Source: Clostridia bacterium
GTDB lineage: Bacteria > Bacillota > Clostridia > Christensenellales > Aristaeellaceae
Direction: 5' to 3'
NCBI GenBank assembly: GCA_017512985.1
Contig: JAFWEJ010000004.1
Span: 60,483-124,482 of the forward strand
Length of the DNA: 64,000 nucleotides
A model generated the notes under the pieces. The model searched no databases. It had not been told where the DNA came from and saw only the letters and a list, made by a program, of their open reading frames with translations. Positions 1 through 8,213 of this stretch are shown here, one piece after another; positions within the stretch are counted from its first letter, which is position 1, and each line of letters opens with the position of its first letter. The position numbers and the translations under genes were made by a program.

Positions 1-202
1 TGTCCGTCCGCCAGTAGGTTTTATAATCCCGGTCTTTGCAGCGGGAAAAGGTTTTCCGTCCGGAGCCGGCGTTAAACCTGCATTTTGACGTAATATCCGC
101 CGCGGTTTCCGCCCCTGCCAGCGCGCAGCAAAATACCGCCGCGATGAAAACCACCGCGGCGACGATCATTCTGAAACAGGTTTTTCTCTTTGCAGTATTC
201 AA
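1..202 (-). CDS. Secreted protein, N-terminal part only (runs off left edge)
   Basis: A minus-strand frame is open from a TTG start at 202 to the window edge. GAGGG lies 7 nt upstream of the TTG, which decides the start. The product begins with a basic stretch (NTAKRK) followed by a hydrophobic run ending in ALAGAETAA, a typical signal peptide of about 32 residues. After it comes a stretch with CKDRDYKTYW, which resembles the first strand and the D-x-D-xx-TYW signature of F5/8 type C (discoidin) galactose-binding domains. The domain call is inference from about 30 residues; the protein continues outside the window. Confidence 0.5.
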   Translation of the reverse strand, partial: MNTAKRKTCFRMIVAAVVFIAAVFCCALAGAETAADITSKCRFNAGSGRKTFSRCKDRDYKTYWRTD

Positions 203-229
203 CGCAATGCCCTCAGGATACCAGCTGAA

Positions 230-250
230 ATAATTATGAATTCTGAATTA
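230..250. repeat. AT-rich AATTATGAATT-type short repeat
   Basis: A short run of the ATTATGAATT unit in otherwise GC-rich DNA. Longer versions occur at 2229-2273, 5835-5861 and 8214-8233, always between genes. Confidence 0.4.
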
Positions 251-772
251 TCTTTTTACCAGGCCCTTGAACACTTTTTTCACCCTTCCGGGCAGCTTCT
301 TTTCTTTCTGCTGCGCCACGGCGGCGGCCAGGGCGCCGGCGCGGTACACGTTGTTTTCCGGGTCCATGCGGACTGCCTGGCGGAAGGACTGGTGGGCGCT
401 GTCGTATTCTTCCAGGGCCATGAGTACCTTACCCTGCATATAGTACCAGTCGCCGTCCCGTTCCTCACAGCGGATCAGGCTCCGCAGGGCGCCTTCGGGA
501 TTGTCCCGGGCCATCGCGCGCTGGGCCATCAGGATGGCTTCCGCGCTGGACAGCTCCGGCGTCACCGGGTTGTTTGCCCGGGGAGAGGCGAGCCGCAGGG
601 CTTCCTCATACGCCAGGTTCAGCGCGACCATGCGCGTCTGGGCGGCTTCCTTCTCTGACGGGTCCTGGATCATGTCCGGGTGGCACTGCCTTGCCAGCGC
701 CCGGTAGGCGGTACGGATCTCTTCCGGCGTTGCCATGCCTTTCAGGCCCAGGACCTCAAAGGGATTGTTCAT
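248..772 (-). CDS. J-domain (DnaJ-like) co-chaperone with TPR-like tail
   Basis: Protein of 174 residues. Residues 1-62 form a J domain with the HPD motif at 31-33, the site that stimulates the ATPase of DnaK-type Hsp70 proteins. Residues about 80-150 are alanine/glutamine-rich helices with TPR-like spacing (ALRSLIRCEERDGDWYYMQG, then ALEEYDSAHQSFRQAV). The Gly/Phe-rich and zinc-finger regions of classical DnaJ are absent, so this is a short J-protein that probably recruits Hsp70 to a particular client. It lies 18 nt downstream of murA on the same strand and may be cotranscribed with it. The C-terminus is very basic. Confidence 0.85.
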   Translation of the reverse strand: MNNPFEVLGLKGMATPEEIRTAYRALARQCHPDMIQDPSEKEAAQTRMVALNLAYEEALRLASPRANNPVTPELSSAEAILMAQRAMARDNPEGALRSLIRCEERDGDWYYMQGKVLMALEEYDSAHQSFRQAVRMDPENNVYRAGALAAAVAQQKEKKLPGRVKKVFKGLVKR

Positions 773-790
773 TCACTGGCACCTCTCAGG

Positions 791-2053
791 TCACTCAATG
801 GCTTCGCGCCGGATCTCCGCGCCGAGGGAGCGGAGCTTGTCTTCAATATGTTCATATCCGCGGTCGATATAACCGGGTTCATAGATCTCAGAAGTTCCCC
901 GGGCCATCAGGGCAGCCACAATCAGCGCGGCGCCGGCCCGCAGGTCGGAGGCGGTCATCGGCGCGCCGTAGAGTTCCGGGACGCCCTCAATGATGGCGGT
1001 CCGGTCCATCACGCGCACATGCGCGCCCATGCGCCGGATTTCGTCCAGGTGGCGGAAACGCTGTTCAAAGATGGTTTCCGTGACCAGGCTCGTTCCCCTG
1101 GCTGTGGTCAGCAGCGCGCTCATCGGCTGCTGCAGGTCGGTGGGGAAGCCGGGATATACCTGGGTCTTGACGTTGATCGCCCGCCGGGGACCGACCACAT
1201 GCACGCGGATCGCTTCGTCGCCGTCCGTTACCTTCACGCCCATTTCCAGCAGCTTCGCGCTCAATGCGTCCATATGGGTGGGAATGCAGCCGTCGATGAT
1301 TACGTCTCCGCCCGTGGCGGCCGCCGCGATCATCAGCGTGCCGGTCTCGATCTGGTCCGGGATGACTGCGTAGGTGCTGCCGTGCAGGCGCTGCACCCCG
1401 CGGATACGAATGATATCCGTACCGGCGCCCTTGATCTTCGCGCCCATACTGTTCAGGAAGTTGGCAAGGTCAACGATGTGCGGCTCTTTTGCCGCGTTGT
1501 AGATATAGGTCTGGCCTTTGGCCTTTACGGCGGCCAGCATCACGTTCACCGTCGCGCCGACGGTTACCATGTCGAAGAATACGTCGCCGCCGGTCAGCGG
1601 GCCTTTGGCGATCAGCATGCCGGCCAGCTCCTCCGCTTCCGCCCCGATGGAGCGGAAACCCTTCAGGTGCTGGTCCACCGGGCGGGAGCCGATTTCGCAT
1701 CCGCCGGGGGTGGGCACGCGGGCGCTGCCGCAGCGGCCCAGCAGGGCGCCCAGCAGGTAATAGCTGGCCCGCAGGCGCTGCGCGTTGCGGTAGGAGACCT
1801 CTGTGCCTTCCGCAGGCCGGGGGTCCACGTGCATGCACTTGCCGGGCTCATAGTCCACCTTCGCGCCCAGTTCGACCAGGATGTCCGCCAGGGCGTGGAC
1901 GTCTTCTATGTCGGGAAGGTTCTCGATCGTGCAGGGCTCGTCGCTCAGCAGCGTGGCAGGGATTACGGCCACCGCGGTGTTCTTGCCGCCGCTGACCCTG
2001 ACCTGTCCCTCCAGCGCATGCCCGCCGGTGATCAGCATCCGCTCCTTGCCCAT
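791..2053 (-). CDS. murA: UDP-N-acetylglucosamine 1-carboxyvinyltransferase MurA
   Basis: Protein of 420 residues, the normal length for MurA. It transfers enolpyruvate from PEP to UDP-GlcNAc, the first committed cytoplasmic step of peptidoglycan synthesis. The substrate-binding SGGKN motif is at residues 21-25, and the catalytic cysteine is C119 within PGGCEIG, so the enzyme is predicted to be fosfomycin-sensitive. The two inside-out alpha/beta domains are intact. The start at 2053 has a weak ribosome site; ATG at the MLITGG position is an alternative start six codons in. Gram-positive genomes often have two murA genes; this may be either copy. Confidence 0.95.
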   Translation of the reverse strand: MGKERMLITGGHALEGQVRVSGGKNTAVAVIPATLLSDEPCTIENLPDIEDVHALADILVELGAKVDYEPGKCMHVDPRPAEGTEVSYRNAQRLRASYYLLGALLGRCGSARVPTPGGCEIGSRPVDQHLKGFRSIGAEAEELAGMLIAKGPLTGGDVFFDMVTVGATVNVMLAAVKAKGQTYIYNAAKEPHIVDLANFLNSMGAKIKGAGTDIIRIRGVQRLHGSTYAVIPDQIETGTLMIAAAATGGDVIIDGCIPTHMDALSAKLLEMGVKVTDGDEAIRVHVVGPRRAINVKTQVYPGFPTDLQQPMSALLTTARGTSLVTETIFEQRFRHLDEIRRMGAHVRVMDRTAIIEGVPELYGAPMTASDLRAGAALIVAALMARGTSEIYEPGYIDRGYEHIEDKLRSLGAEIRREAIE

Positions 2054-2143
2054 CCGGTCTCACCCCCGTGTTTTGTGGCGATACTTCTCAGTATGATTCA
2101 TTATACTCTTTTTATGGTAACGTGACAAGCAGACAGCGTTCCG

Positions 2144-2172
2144 TTGCCGAACCATAACCCTTGTGGTATAAT
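2144..2172 (+). promoter_or_regulatory. Sigma-A-like promoter upstream of the solute-binding protein gene
   Basis: TTGCCG (2144-2149), a 17-bp spacer and a perfect TATAAT (2167-2172) with TG just upstream of the -10. It points at the gene starting at 2286. Confidence 0.6.
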
Positions 2173-2194
2173 ATCCCGGTCCGATACAATCTAT

Positions 2195-2208
2195 ACTGAC
2201 TGGTCAGT
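2195..2208. promoter_or_regulatory. TetR-type palindromic operator candidate
   Basis: ACTGAC-TG-GTCAGT is a perfect 6+2+6 palindrome about 23 bp downstream of the -10 box, where a bound repressor would block transcription. The ACTGAC/GTCAGT pattern is typical of TetR/AcrR operators. No TetR gene is present in the window. Confidence 0.4.
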
Positions 2209-2228
2209 CAATCAGGATTCAACATATT

Positions 2229-2273
2229 CATTATGAATTATGAATTGTGAATTATGAATTATGAATATGAATT
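2229..2273. repeat. AT-rich tandem repeat of the TTATGAATT unit
   Basis: Five degenerate copies of a 9-10 bp TTATGAATT/TTGTGAATT unit in tandem, ending just before the GGAGGAG ribosome site of the next gene. Related runs are at 5835-5861 and 8214-8233. Confidence 0.55.
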
Positions 2274-2285
2274 GGAGGAGTCGCC

Positions 2286-3380
2286 GTGAAAAAGATCGCC
2301 GCCCTGCTGCTTGCGCTCTGCCTGCTTCTTTCCGCTTCCGGAAACGCGCTGGCTGCGGATGAGTCTGTTGAGGGAACGCTGGTCATCTATTCCTCCATGT
2401 ACCAGTTCGTGCTGGACATGCTGGACGACGCCATCCGCGCGGAGTTCCCGAACCTCAAACCCGGAAACGGCGAAAGTTTCTTCGTTTACGGCGGCACCTC
2501 CCGGCTTATCAACCGGATTTACGGGGAGATGGAGGATGACGTCCTCGGGTGCGATATGCTGCTGGTGGCGGAACCCGCGCTGAGCCTGGAGCTGAAGGAA
2601 GCGGGTTACCTGGAGCCGGTGGCAGTGCCCGGCGCGGCGGAGCTGCTCCGCTTCCCCTATGACGAAGAGGGATACTGGTATCCCGTCCGCGTCTGCAACA
2701 TGGTCCTCGCTTACAATCCGGAGCTGGAAGCGCAGTGGGCGGAGCAGGGCGTCACGGTCCCGAAGACCTTCCGCGACTTTGCGATGGATCACAGCCTGAA
2801 GGGCCATATCGCCATGGGTGATCCGATGAGCAGCGGCACCACCTTCGCGGCCGTCGCCTCCCTGACCCAGAGCAACCATTACGGCCGGCAGTACCTGAAG
2901 GGCCTGGCGGAGAACCGGATCCAGATCATTACCGGTTCCGAGTCCATCAAAAAGCTCCGTTCCGGAGAAATCGCCGCCGCCATGATCCTGGAGGAATCCG
3001 TCCTTAAGGCGCTCCGGGACGCGGAGGACAGCGGGGATTCCGTAACGAACCTTGCCTGTATCTACCCGGAGGACGGGGTTATCCTGATCCCCTCCACCGT
3101 CATGACCGTCTGTGACGAGCACAGCGCGAACAGGAACGCGGAGGCCTGCAGGGCTGTGGAACAGTGGTTCCTGAGCGAAAAGGCCCAGAAACTGATCCTG
3201 GAGGGTTTCATGCATTCCGTTTTCAGGACCATGGACCAGGTTCCGGCCGGCTCCATCGACACAAACGAGCTGATCAAAAAAACCATGGACGTCAACTGGG
3301 AAAATGTCTACCGCAGCCGGGAAGAGATCAATGACGCCTGGACGGACATCGTGGCGAACCACCTGATCACGGATGAGTGA
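2286..3380 (+). CDS. Periplasmic-type extracellular solute-binding protein (Fe3+/FbpA-like fold)
   Basis: Protein of 364 residues starting at GTG, with GGAGGAG 6 nt upstream. Residues 1-23 are a signal peptide ending ALA-AD; no lipobox cysteine is seen. The mature part begins with GTLVIYSSMYQFVLDML, the beta-strand/serine pattern of ABC substrate-binding proteins of the iron/thiamine/2-aminoethylphosphonate class, and later has YWYPVRVCNMVLAYNPE and an SGTTFAAVASL segment. No permease or ATPase lies next to it, which is unusual, so it may be an orphan binding protein or a sensor partner. The ligand cannot be told from the sequence. A strong terminator follows. Confidence 0.8.
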   Translation: MKKIAALLLALCLLLSASGNALAADESVEGTLVIYSSMYQFVLDMLDDAIRAEFPNLKPGNGESFFVYGGTSRLINRIYGEMEDDVLGCDMLLVAEPALSLELKEAGYLEPVAVPGAAELLRFPYDEEGYWYPVRVCNMVLAYNPELEAQWAEQGVTVPKTFRDFAMDHSLKGHIAMGDPMSSGTTFAAVASLTQSNHYGRQYLKGLAENRIQIITGSESIKKLRSGEIAAAMILEESVLKALRDAEDSGDSVTNLACIYPEDGVILIPSTVMTVCDEHSANRNAEACRAVEQWFLSEKAQKLILEGFMHSVFRTMDQVPAGSIDTNELIKKTMDVNWENVYRSREEINDAWTDIVANHLITDE

Positions 3381-3408
3381 CAAAACGGTTACATATCAAC
3401 GGAAAAGG

Positions 3409-3438
3409 AGCCCGGACTGCGGTCCGGCTTCTTTTTTT
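3409..3438 (+). terminator. Rho-independent terminator after the solute-binding protein gene
   Basis: CCGGAC (3412-3417), loop TGCG, GTCCGG (3422-3427), then CTTC and seven T. Confidence 0.85.
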
Positions 3439-3573
3439 GCCCGAAAAAGTTACATAAAAAAACCGGCTGAGTACAGCCGGGGGACTTGCCTTTTTTCACA
3501 AGATGCGGTAGACTTGCTTTCAGATGTGTGCCATATATGGATAAATCAATGGTTACGGAGGGTTGATACTGCC

Positions 3574-3720
3574 ATGCGCGAAGAAGAGACGCCGAAGACT
3601 GCGCCGGTCATGAGCGAGCCAAAGGAGTCATCTCATCCATGGGTAGACCTGCCCGTACAGGAAGACGACTCCATCGGGGAGGCAGTCCGCTACAGCCTGG
3701 ACGAGATCCGCTACGCCTGA
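3574..3720 (+). CDS. Small hypothetical acidic protein (48 aa)
   Basis: ATG at 3574 follows TTACGGAGGG with 11 nt spacing. A longer in-frame start at 3373 is rejected because it would span the terminator at 3409-3438. The product is soluble, acidic and ends in a predicted helix (IGEAVRYSLDEIRYA). It is not recognised. It converges with the small membrane protein at 3723-3857. Confidence 0.45.
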   Translation: MREEETPKTAPVMSEPKESSHPWVDLPVQEDDSIGEAVRYSLDEIRYA

Positions 3721-3722
3721 CC

Positions 3723-3857
3723 TCAGGCGTCCGTATCCTCGTCGTTGGTGTGCTTGATCCCGCTTACGGTGCTGACCGCGGAGAAGATGCAGATCAGGAC
3801 GGCGAGCACCGCCACTACGAGCACCACGCTGATCGCAACGATCGTTCCGGTTTCCAT
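3723..3857 (-). CDS. Small single-span membrane protein (44 aa)
   Basis: ATG at 3857 on the minus strand, with AGGAG 8 nt upstream. Residues about 6-30 form one continuous hydrophobic segment (IVAISVVLVVAVLAVLICIF), followed by a short acidic tail (HTNDEDTDA). This topology resembles small membrane subunits and regulators, but the family is not recognised. Its stop lies 2 nt from the convergent neighbour. Confidence 0.55.
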   Translation of the reverse strand: METGTIVAISVVLVVAVLAVLICIFSAVSTVSGIKHTNDEDTDA

Positions 3858-3949
3858 AACGCTTTCTCCTCTTCCAAAGACTGCAGAGATTATATCACGA
3901 ACCGGTCTGAGCTGTAAACTCAGGCCGGTTCAGTTTATATCTGAAGGAT

Positions 3950-5350
3950 TCAGTCCGCCAGGTCTTCCTTTTCTTCCAGGACGACCTGGTTTTTTCCTCT
4001 GAAGGTTTTCCACCGCCCGCTGAACAGGTAAGCCGTGCCGATCAGGAAGGGCACCAGCCCGGACAGGGCGTTGCCGTACCAGAACCCACGGATGCCCAGG
4101 CCCAGCACCACGCCCAGCAGCAGGCTCAGGCCGATGCGGGTGAAGATGCCGTCCAGCAGCGCCACAGAGAGGTTCAGCTTCGAGTTGCCGGAACCGTTGA
4201 TCAGGGCAAAGTTCGGGGGCCGCAGCACGCAGCCCAGGTACTGGATCATGGCAATCGGGATATAGGTAATGGCCATGTTCATCACTTCGTCATCCTGCGA
4301 GAACAGGCCGAAGAGCCATTCCGGCCGGAACAGCGTGATCACGGCAAAAACAGCGGCCGGGATAGCGACAATCCACATGGCGTGGCCGACGATTTTCGGC
4401 ACGCGCTCCGTTTTCCGGGCGCCCAGGGCCTGGGAGACCATCGCGCCGCCGGCGGAGGAGATGGCCTGGCTGACCACGCCGATCATGTTTTCCAGTTTCC
4501 GGGCAATGCCGGTGACGGCGACGGCCACCGTACCGTAGGTGTTGATATAGGAATTGACAAACAGCATTGAGAACGTGATTGCCGCGCTCTGGATCACCAT
4601 GGGGATGCCCAGGCTCATGAGGTTGCGGAACACGTTTTTCCCGATGCGGAAATGCCGCGGGTGAAAATCAAAATGTATCTGCGCGCGGTTTTTATACAGA
4701 AGCCGCAGCGCGAAGAAGAAACTGACCGCCTGGCCGATGACCGTGGCCAGCGCGGCGCCGCGGGGGCCCATGCCCATCGGGCCGACGAACAGGATGTCCA
4801 GCACCACGTTGATCACCGAAGCGATCGCGATGAACATGAAGGGATGTTTCGAATCGCCCATGCCGCGCAGGATCGCGCTCACCAGGTTGTAGCCGTAGAT
4901 GAACACCACGCCCCAGATGCACGTGATGCAGTACTGCCGGGTGTATTCCCAGATCTCGTTCGGCGTGTTCAGCCAGGCGATGATATCCCGGTAGGTGAAC
5001 AGGAAAATGACCATGATGACTACGGCCAGGCCTTCCAGCAGGGTGAACAGGGTGCCGACCATCTCGCCCACCAGGTCCGTGCGTTTTGCGCCGACATAGC
5101 GGGAGATCAGGATCTGCCCGGCGTTGGAAAAGCCCATCGCGACAAAGGTGATCAGCATCAGCACCTCGCCGCCGATGGACACGGCGGACAGGCCTTCCGT
5201 GCCGACAAAGTTGCCGACGACGATCATGTCCACCATGTTGTAGACCATCTGGAGCAGGCCGGACAGGAAAAGCGGCAGCGAAAAAGTGAACAGCGTCCGC
5301 GGAACGCTGCCCGTTGTCAGATCCCGGATGATCTCCTTCCGTTTCTCCAT
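3950..5350 (-). CDS. MATE family multidrug efflux transporter
   Basis: Protein of 466 residues with 12 predicted membrane segments, the standard MATE length. The N-terminal half has the family pattern PRTLFTFSLPLFLSGLLQMV and YNMVDMIVVGNFVG, and the second half repeats it. MATE proteins export cationic drugs and metabolites using Na+ or H+ gradients. AGGAGG lies 10 nt before the ATG. The gene stands alone between the convergent small genes and the T-box region. A second, only distantly similar MATE gene is at 43776-45191. Confidence 0.92.
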   Translation of the reverse strand: MEKRKEIIRDLTTGSVPRTLFTFSLPLFLSGLLQMVYNMVDMIVVGNFVGTEGLSAVSIGGEVLMLITFVAMGFSNAGQILISRYVGAKRTDLVGEMVGTLFTLLEGLAVVIMVIFLFTYRDIIAWLNTPNEIWEYTRQYCITCIWGVVFIYGYNLVSAILRGMGDSKHPFMFIAIASVINVVLDILFVGPMGMGPRGAALATVIGQAVSFFFALRLLYKNRAQIHFDFHPRHFRIGKNVFRNLMSLGIPMVIQSAAITFSMLFVNSYINTYGTVAVAVTGIARKLENMIGVVSQAISSAGGAMVSQALGARKTERVPKIVGHAMWIVAIPAAVFAVITLFRPEWLFGLFSQDDEVMNMAITYIPIAMIQYLGCVLRPPNFALINGSGNSKLNLSVALLDGIFTRIGLSLLLGVVLGLGIRGFWYGNALSGLVPFLIGTAYLFSGRWKTFRGKNQVVLEEKEDLAD

Positions 5351-5474
5351 GCCTTCCCCTCCTGTCCCTGAATTTTAACATATTCCTGAGATTATAACAG
5401 CGGCTTTTTTCCTGTTATGGGGGACAAATTTGTCTTCTCCTTGTTTTTCCCGGCCGGCGCGGCCCGGGAAACGC

Positions 5475-5503
5475 TTGACAGGATCCGGCATGCGTGCTAC
5501 AAT
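5475..5503 (+). promoter_or_regulatory. Consensus sigma-A promoter of the T-box transcript
   Basis: Perfect TTGACA (5475-5480), exactly 17 bp, then TACAAT (5498-5503). Transcription would begin near 5510, at the start of the T-box leader. The preceding 5351-5470 holds no gene. Confidence 0.85.
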
Positions 5504-5509
5504 GCGTGC

Positions 5510-5767
5510 AATTTCATACAAGGCTGTGACGAAGACGGAACAGCAGGAGGCCCCGCAGAGAGCCGGGTATGGTGTGAACCGGCGGGCTGAAGCTTCATCC
5601 CATCGCTTCCGAGCCGGAGATCCGAACAGAGTTTCCCAGTAGGCGTCTCCCGTGACTGCTGCGTAAAGGCATAGGACATGACAGTGTCTGAAGGGGTGTG
5701 CAAAGGCGCACAATTTGAGTGGTACCGCGAGCTGTATGGCCCGTCTCAAAACGAGACGGGCCATTTT
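5510..5767 (+). promoter_or_regulatory. T-box leader (tRNA-sensing riboswitch) with terminator
   Basis: The conserved T-box bulge sequence TGGTACCGCG is at 5720-5729, followed by a terminator: 12-bp stem 5736-5747/5753-5764 and T run to 5767. Upstream is a normal Stem I: GACGAAGAC near 5530, then AGAGAGCCGGG with the distal GGTGTGAACCGGC arm. The UGGU of the bulge would pair with a tRNA ending ACCA (discriminator A). The specifier lies in the segment 5589-5600 (GAAGCTTCATCC); TTC (Phe) followed by A is the best reading, GCT (Ala) the alternative. The first gene downstream is not an aminoacyl-tRNA synthetase but the acyl-CoA synthetase fusion at 5883. Confidence 0.9.
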
Positions 5768-5834
5768 GTATGAAATCTTTTCCGGGACATTGCAGCCTGC
5801 CGCGATGAACCGGACAGCCGCAATTCAGCTGCTT

Positions 5835-5861
5835 CATTATGAATTGTGAAATTATGAATTG
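5835..5861. repeat. AT-rich ATTATGAATTGTGAA repeat
   Basis: A copy of the AT-rich unit between the T-box terminator and the ribosome site (GAGAGGAG) of the gene at 5883. Confidence 0.5.
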
Positions 5862-5882
5862 TTATGAGAGGAGTGTTTCCAG

Positions 5883-8153
5883 ATGACGACCCAGACTGAT
5901 CTCAGCCAGCTTTCCGCTGTTGCTTCCCGTTTGCGTGAGATGCGGGAGATTATGGGCTGGACCCAGGAGGAAATGGCGGAGAAGACGGAGGTCACGCCGG
6001 ACGAGTACCGGCTGTATGAGGCCGGGCATACAGACATGCCCTTCACCTTCGTGTATAAATCCGCCCAGGCCTTCAATATGGAGCTGACCGAGCTCCTCGA
6101 AGGCCATAACGCTTTCCTGTCCACCTATACGGTTACGCGCCGCGGCAAGGGCGAGACCACCGCGAAGGAGGAAGGCATCGCCATCTCGAACCTCGCTCCG
6201 AAGTTCCGGGACAAGGTGGCGGAGCCCTACTGGGTCCGTTACGAGTACTCCGAGAAGCAGCAGAACGAGCCGATCCATACCACGACCCACCACGGGCAGG
6301 AGTTCGACCTGGTGCTTTCCGGCACCCTGAAGGTGCAGGTCGGCGAGCATACCGAAATCCTGCACGAGGGAGACAGCATCTATTACAATTCCTCCCTGCC
6401 GCACGGCATGATCGCCGTGGACGGGAAGGACTGCGTGTTCCTGGCGATGATCCTGCCCGGCGAAGGCCCGAAGGCGGAACCCGCGGCTGTCGCCGCGCCC
6501 AAGGCCGCCCGCTATGAGGGGCACCTCGTCGCCGAGAAGTTCATCGACGCGGAGGAGGACGAGCAGGGAAGGCTCCGTTCCATCTCCTTTCCGAACCGTG
6601 AAACCTTCAACTTCGGCTTCGACATCGTGGACGAGATCGCCCGCCAGTACCCGGACAAGCTGGCCATGCTCTATGTGGACAAGCACCATGAGGAGCGCCG
6701 TTTCACTTTCAAGGACGTGAAGGACGCCTCCAACCAGTGCGCGAACTATTTCACTTCCCTGGGCATCAGAAAGGGAGACCGGGTCATGCTGGTGCTCAAG
6801 CGGCACTATCAGTTCTGGTTCTGCATGGTTGCCCTGCACAAGCTCGGCGCCATCGCCATCCCCGCCACAAACCAGCTCAAGGAGCACGATTTTGAATACC
6901 GTTTCAACGCTGCCGGCGTGAAGGCGCTCATCTGCACCGCGGACGGCGATACCGCCGAGATCGCGGAGCGTGCCGCCGCGAAGTGCCCCTCCGTCCAGAC
7001 CCTGGTCATGGTCAACGGTTCCCGCGAGGGCTGGCATGACCTGAACGCGGAATATCCGCTCTTCACCCGCCGTTACCACCGCCCGGCGGACGCCTCCTGC
7101 GGAGACGAGCCGGCCCTGATGTTCTTCACCTCCGGCACCACCGGCAATCCGAAGATGGCGCAGCACAGGCATACCTACGCCCTGGGCCATTACGTCACGG
7201 CAAAATACTGGCACTGCTGCGAACGGGACGGCCTGCACCTGACGATCTCCGACACCGGCTGGGGCAAGTCCCTCTGGGGCAAGCTCTACGGCCAGTGGAT
7301 GTGCGAGGGCGCGGTCTTCGTCTATGACTTTGACAGGTTTGACGCGGCGGACATCCTGCCGATGTTCAAAAAGTACAATATCACGACCTTCTGCGCGCCG
7401 CCCACCATGCTGCGCATGTTCATCAAGGTGGACCTGGAGAATTACGACCTGTCCTCCATCCACCACATGACCACCGCCGGCGAGGCGCTGAATCCTGAAG
7501 TCTACCGCCAGTTTGAGAAGGCCACGGGCCTGCAGATCATGGAGGGCTTCGGCCAGACCGAGACGACCCTGACCATCGGCAACCTCTGGGGCACCGTGCC
7601 GAAGATCGGTTCCATGGGCAAGGCCAACCCGCAGTACGACGTGGATATTGTTGATCCGGACGGCAACCCTGTCGCCAACGGCGAAGTGGGCGAGATTGTC
7701 ATCCGCACGGACAAAAACACGCCCTGCGGACTCTACCGCGAGTACTACCTGGACGAGGAAAAGACGAAGGAAGCCTGGCACGACGGCATGTACCATACCG
7801 GCGACACCGCCTGGCGGGATGAGGACGGCTACTTCTGGTACGTCTCCCGCATCGACGACGTCATCAAGTCCAGCGGCTACCGCATCGGTCCGTTCGAGAT
7901 TGAGAGCGTCATCATGGAACTGCCCTACGTCCTGGAGTGCGGCGTTTCCGCCGAACCGGACGAAATCCGCGGCCAGGTTGTCAAGGCGTCCATCGTCCTC
8001 ACCAAGGGGACCGAAGGCACCGAGGAACTCAAGAAAGAGATCCAGAACTATGTCAAGCAGCACACCGCGCCCTACAAGTATCCCCGCAAGATCGTCTTCC
8101 GGGACGAGCTCCCCAAGACCATCTCCGGCAAGATCCAGCGCAACCTGCTGTAA
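5883..8153 (+). CDS. XRE HTH-cupin-AMP-forming acyl-CoA synthetase fusion
   Basis: Protein of 756 residues with three modules. Residues about 10-70 are an XRE-type HTH (LREMREIMGWTQEEMAEKTEV). Residues about 110-200 are a cupin (HHGQEFDLVLSGTLKVQVG, then GDSIYYNSSLPHGM). Residues about 235-756 are an ANL-superfamily ligase of the acetyl/medium-chain acyl-CoA synthetase branch: P-loop TSGTTGNPKMA near 415, GFGQTETT, YHTGDTAW, and the A10 motif PKTISGKIQRN with catalytic Lys near 750. It should activate a carboxylic acid through an acyl-adenylate and transfer it to CoA; the HTH-cupin part may sense or bind the acid. It is the first gene after the T-box leader, so its expression is predicted to rise when one charged tRNA is scarce. 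The substrate is unknown; a Stickland-type aromatic or branched acid would fit. Confidence 0.88.
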   Translation: MTTQTDLSQLSAVASRLREMREIMGWTQEEMAEKTEVTPDEYRLYEAGHTDMPFTFVYKSAQAFNMELTELLEGHNAFLSTYTVTRRGKGETTAKEEGIAISNLAPKFRDKVAEPYWVRYEYSEKQQNEPIHTTTHHGQEFDLVLSGTLKVQVGEHTEILHEGDSIYYNSSLPHGMIAVDGKDCVFLAMILPGEGPKAEPAAVAAPKAARYEGHLVAEKFIDAEEDEQGRLRSISFPNRETFNFGFDIVDEIARQYPDKLAMLYVDKHHEERRFTFKDVKDASNQCANYFTSLGIRKGDRVMLVLKRHYQFWFCMVALHKLGAIAIPATNQLKEHDFEYRFNAAGVKALICTADGDTAEIAERAAAKCPSVQTLVMVNGSREGWHDLNAEYPLFTRRYHRPADASCGDEPALMFFTSGTTGNPKMAQHRHTYALGHYVTAKYWHCCERDGLHLTISDTGWGKSLWGKLYGQWMCEGAVFVYDFDRFDAADILPMFKKYNITTFCAPPTMLRMFIKVDLENYDLSSIHHMTTAGEALNPEVYRQFEKATGLQIMEGFGQTETTLTIGNLWGTVPKIGSMGKANPQYDVDIVDPDGNPVANGEVGEIVIRTDKNTPCGLYREYYLDEEKTKEAWHDGMYHTGDTAWRDEDGYFWYVSRIDDVIKSSGYRIGPFEIESVIMELPYVLECGVSAEPDEIRGQVVKASIVLTKGTEGTEELKKEIQNYVKQHTAPYKYPRKIVFRDELPKTISGKIQRNLL

Positions 8154-8166
8154 ATTGCATAAAACG

Positions 8167-8205
8167 AACCGGCACAGAGAGAACTTCCTCTCCGTGCCGG
8201 TTTTT
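8167..8205 (+). terminator. Terminator after the acyl-CoA synthetase fusion
   Basis: CCGGCAC (8169-8175) pairs with GTGCCGG (8194-8200), with an inner AGAGAG/CTCTC pairing, then TTTTTG. Confidence 0.85.
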
Positions 8206-8213
8206 GTATAGAT

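Noticed and set aside
680-2125. Long open frame on the plus strand opposite murA
   Set aside because: It lies fully antisense to an intact murA, is rich in Arg/His/Gly from reversed codons and has no domain; long antisense frames are expected at this GC content.
2229-2273. CRISPR-like array
   Set aside because: The repeat unit is only 9-10 bp, without unique spacers, and there are no cas genes; the DUF2779 Cas4-like domain at 28375 is not next to an array.
3373-3573. Early start of the 48-aa protein at ATG 3373
   Set aside because: It would be translated through the terminator hairpin at 3409-3438; ATG 3574 has its own ribosome site.
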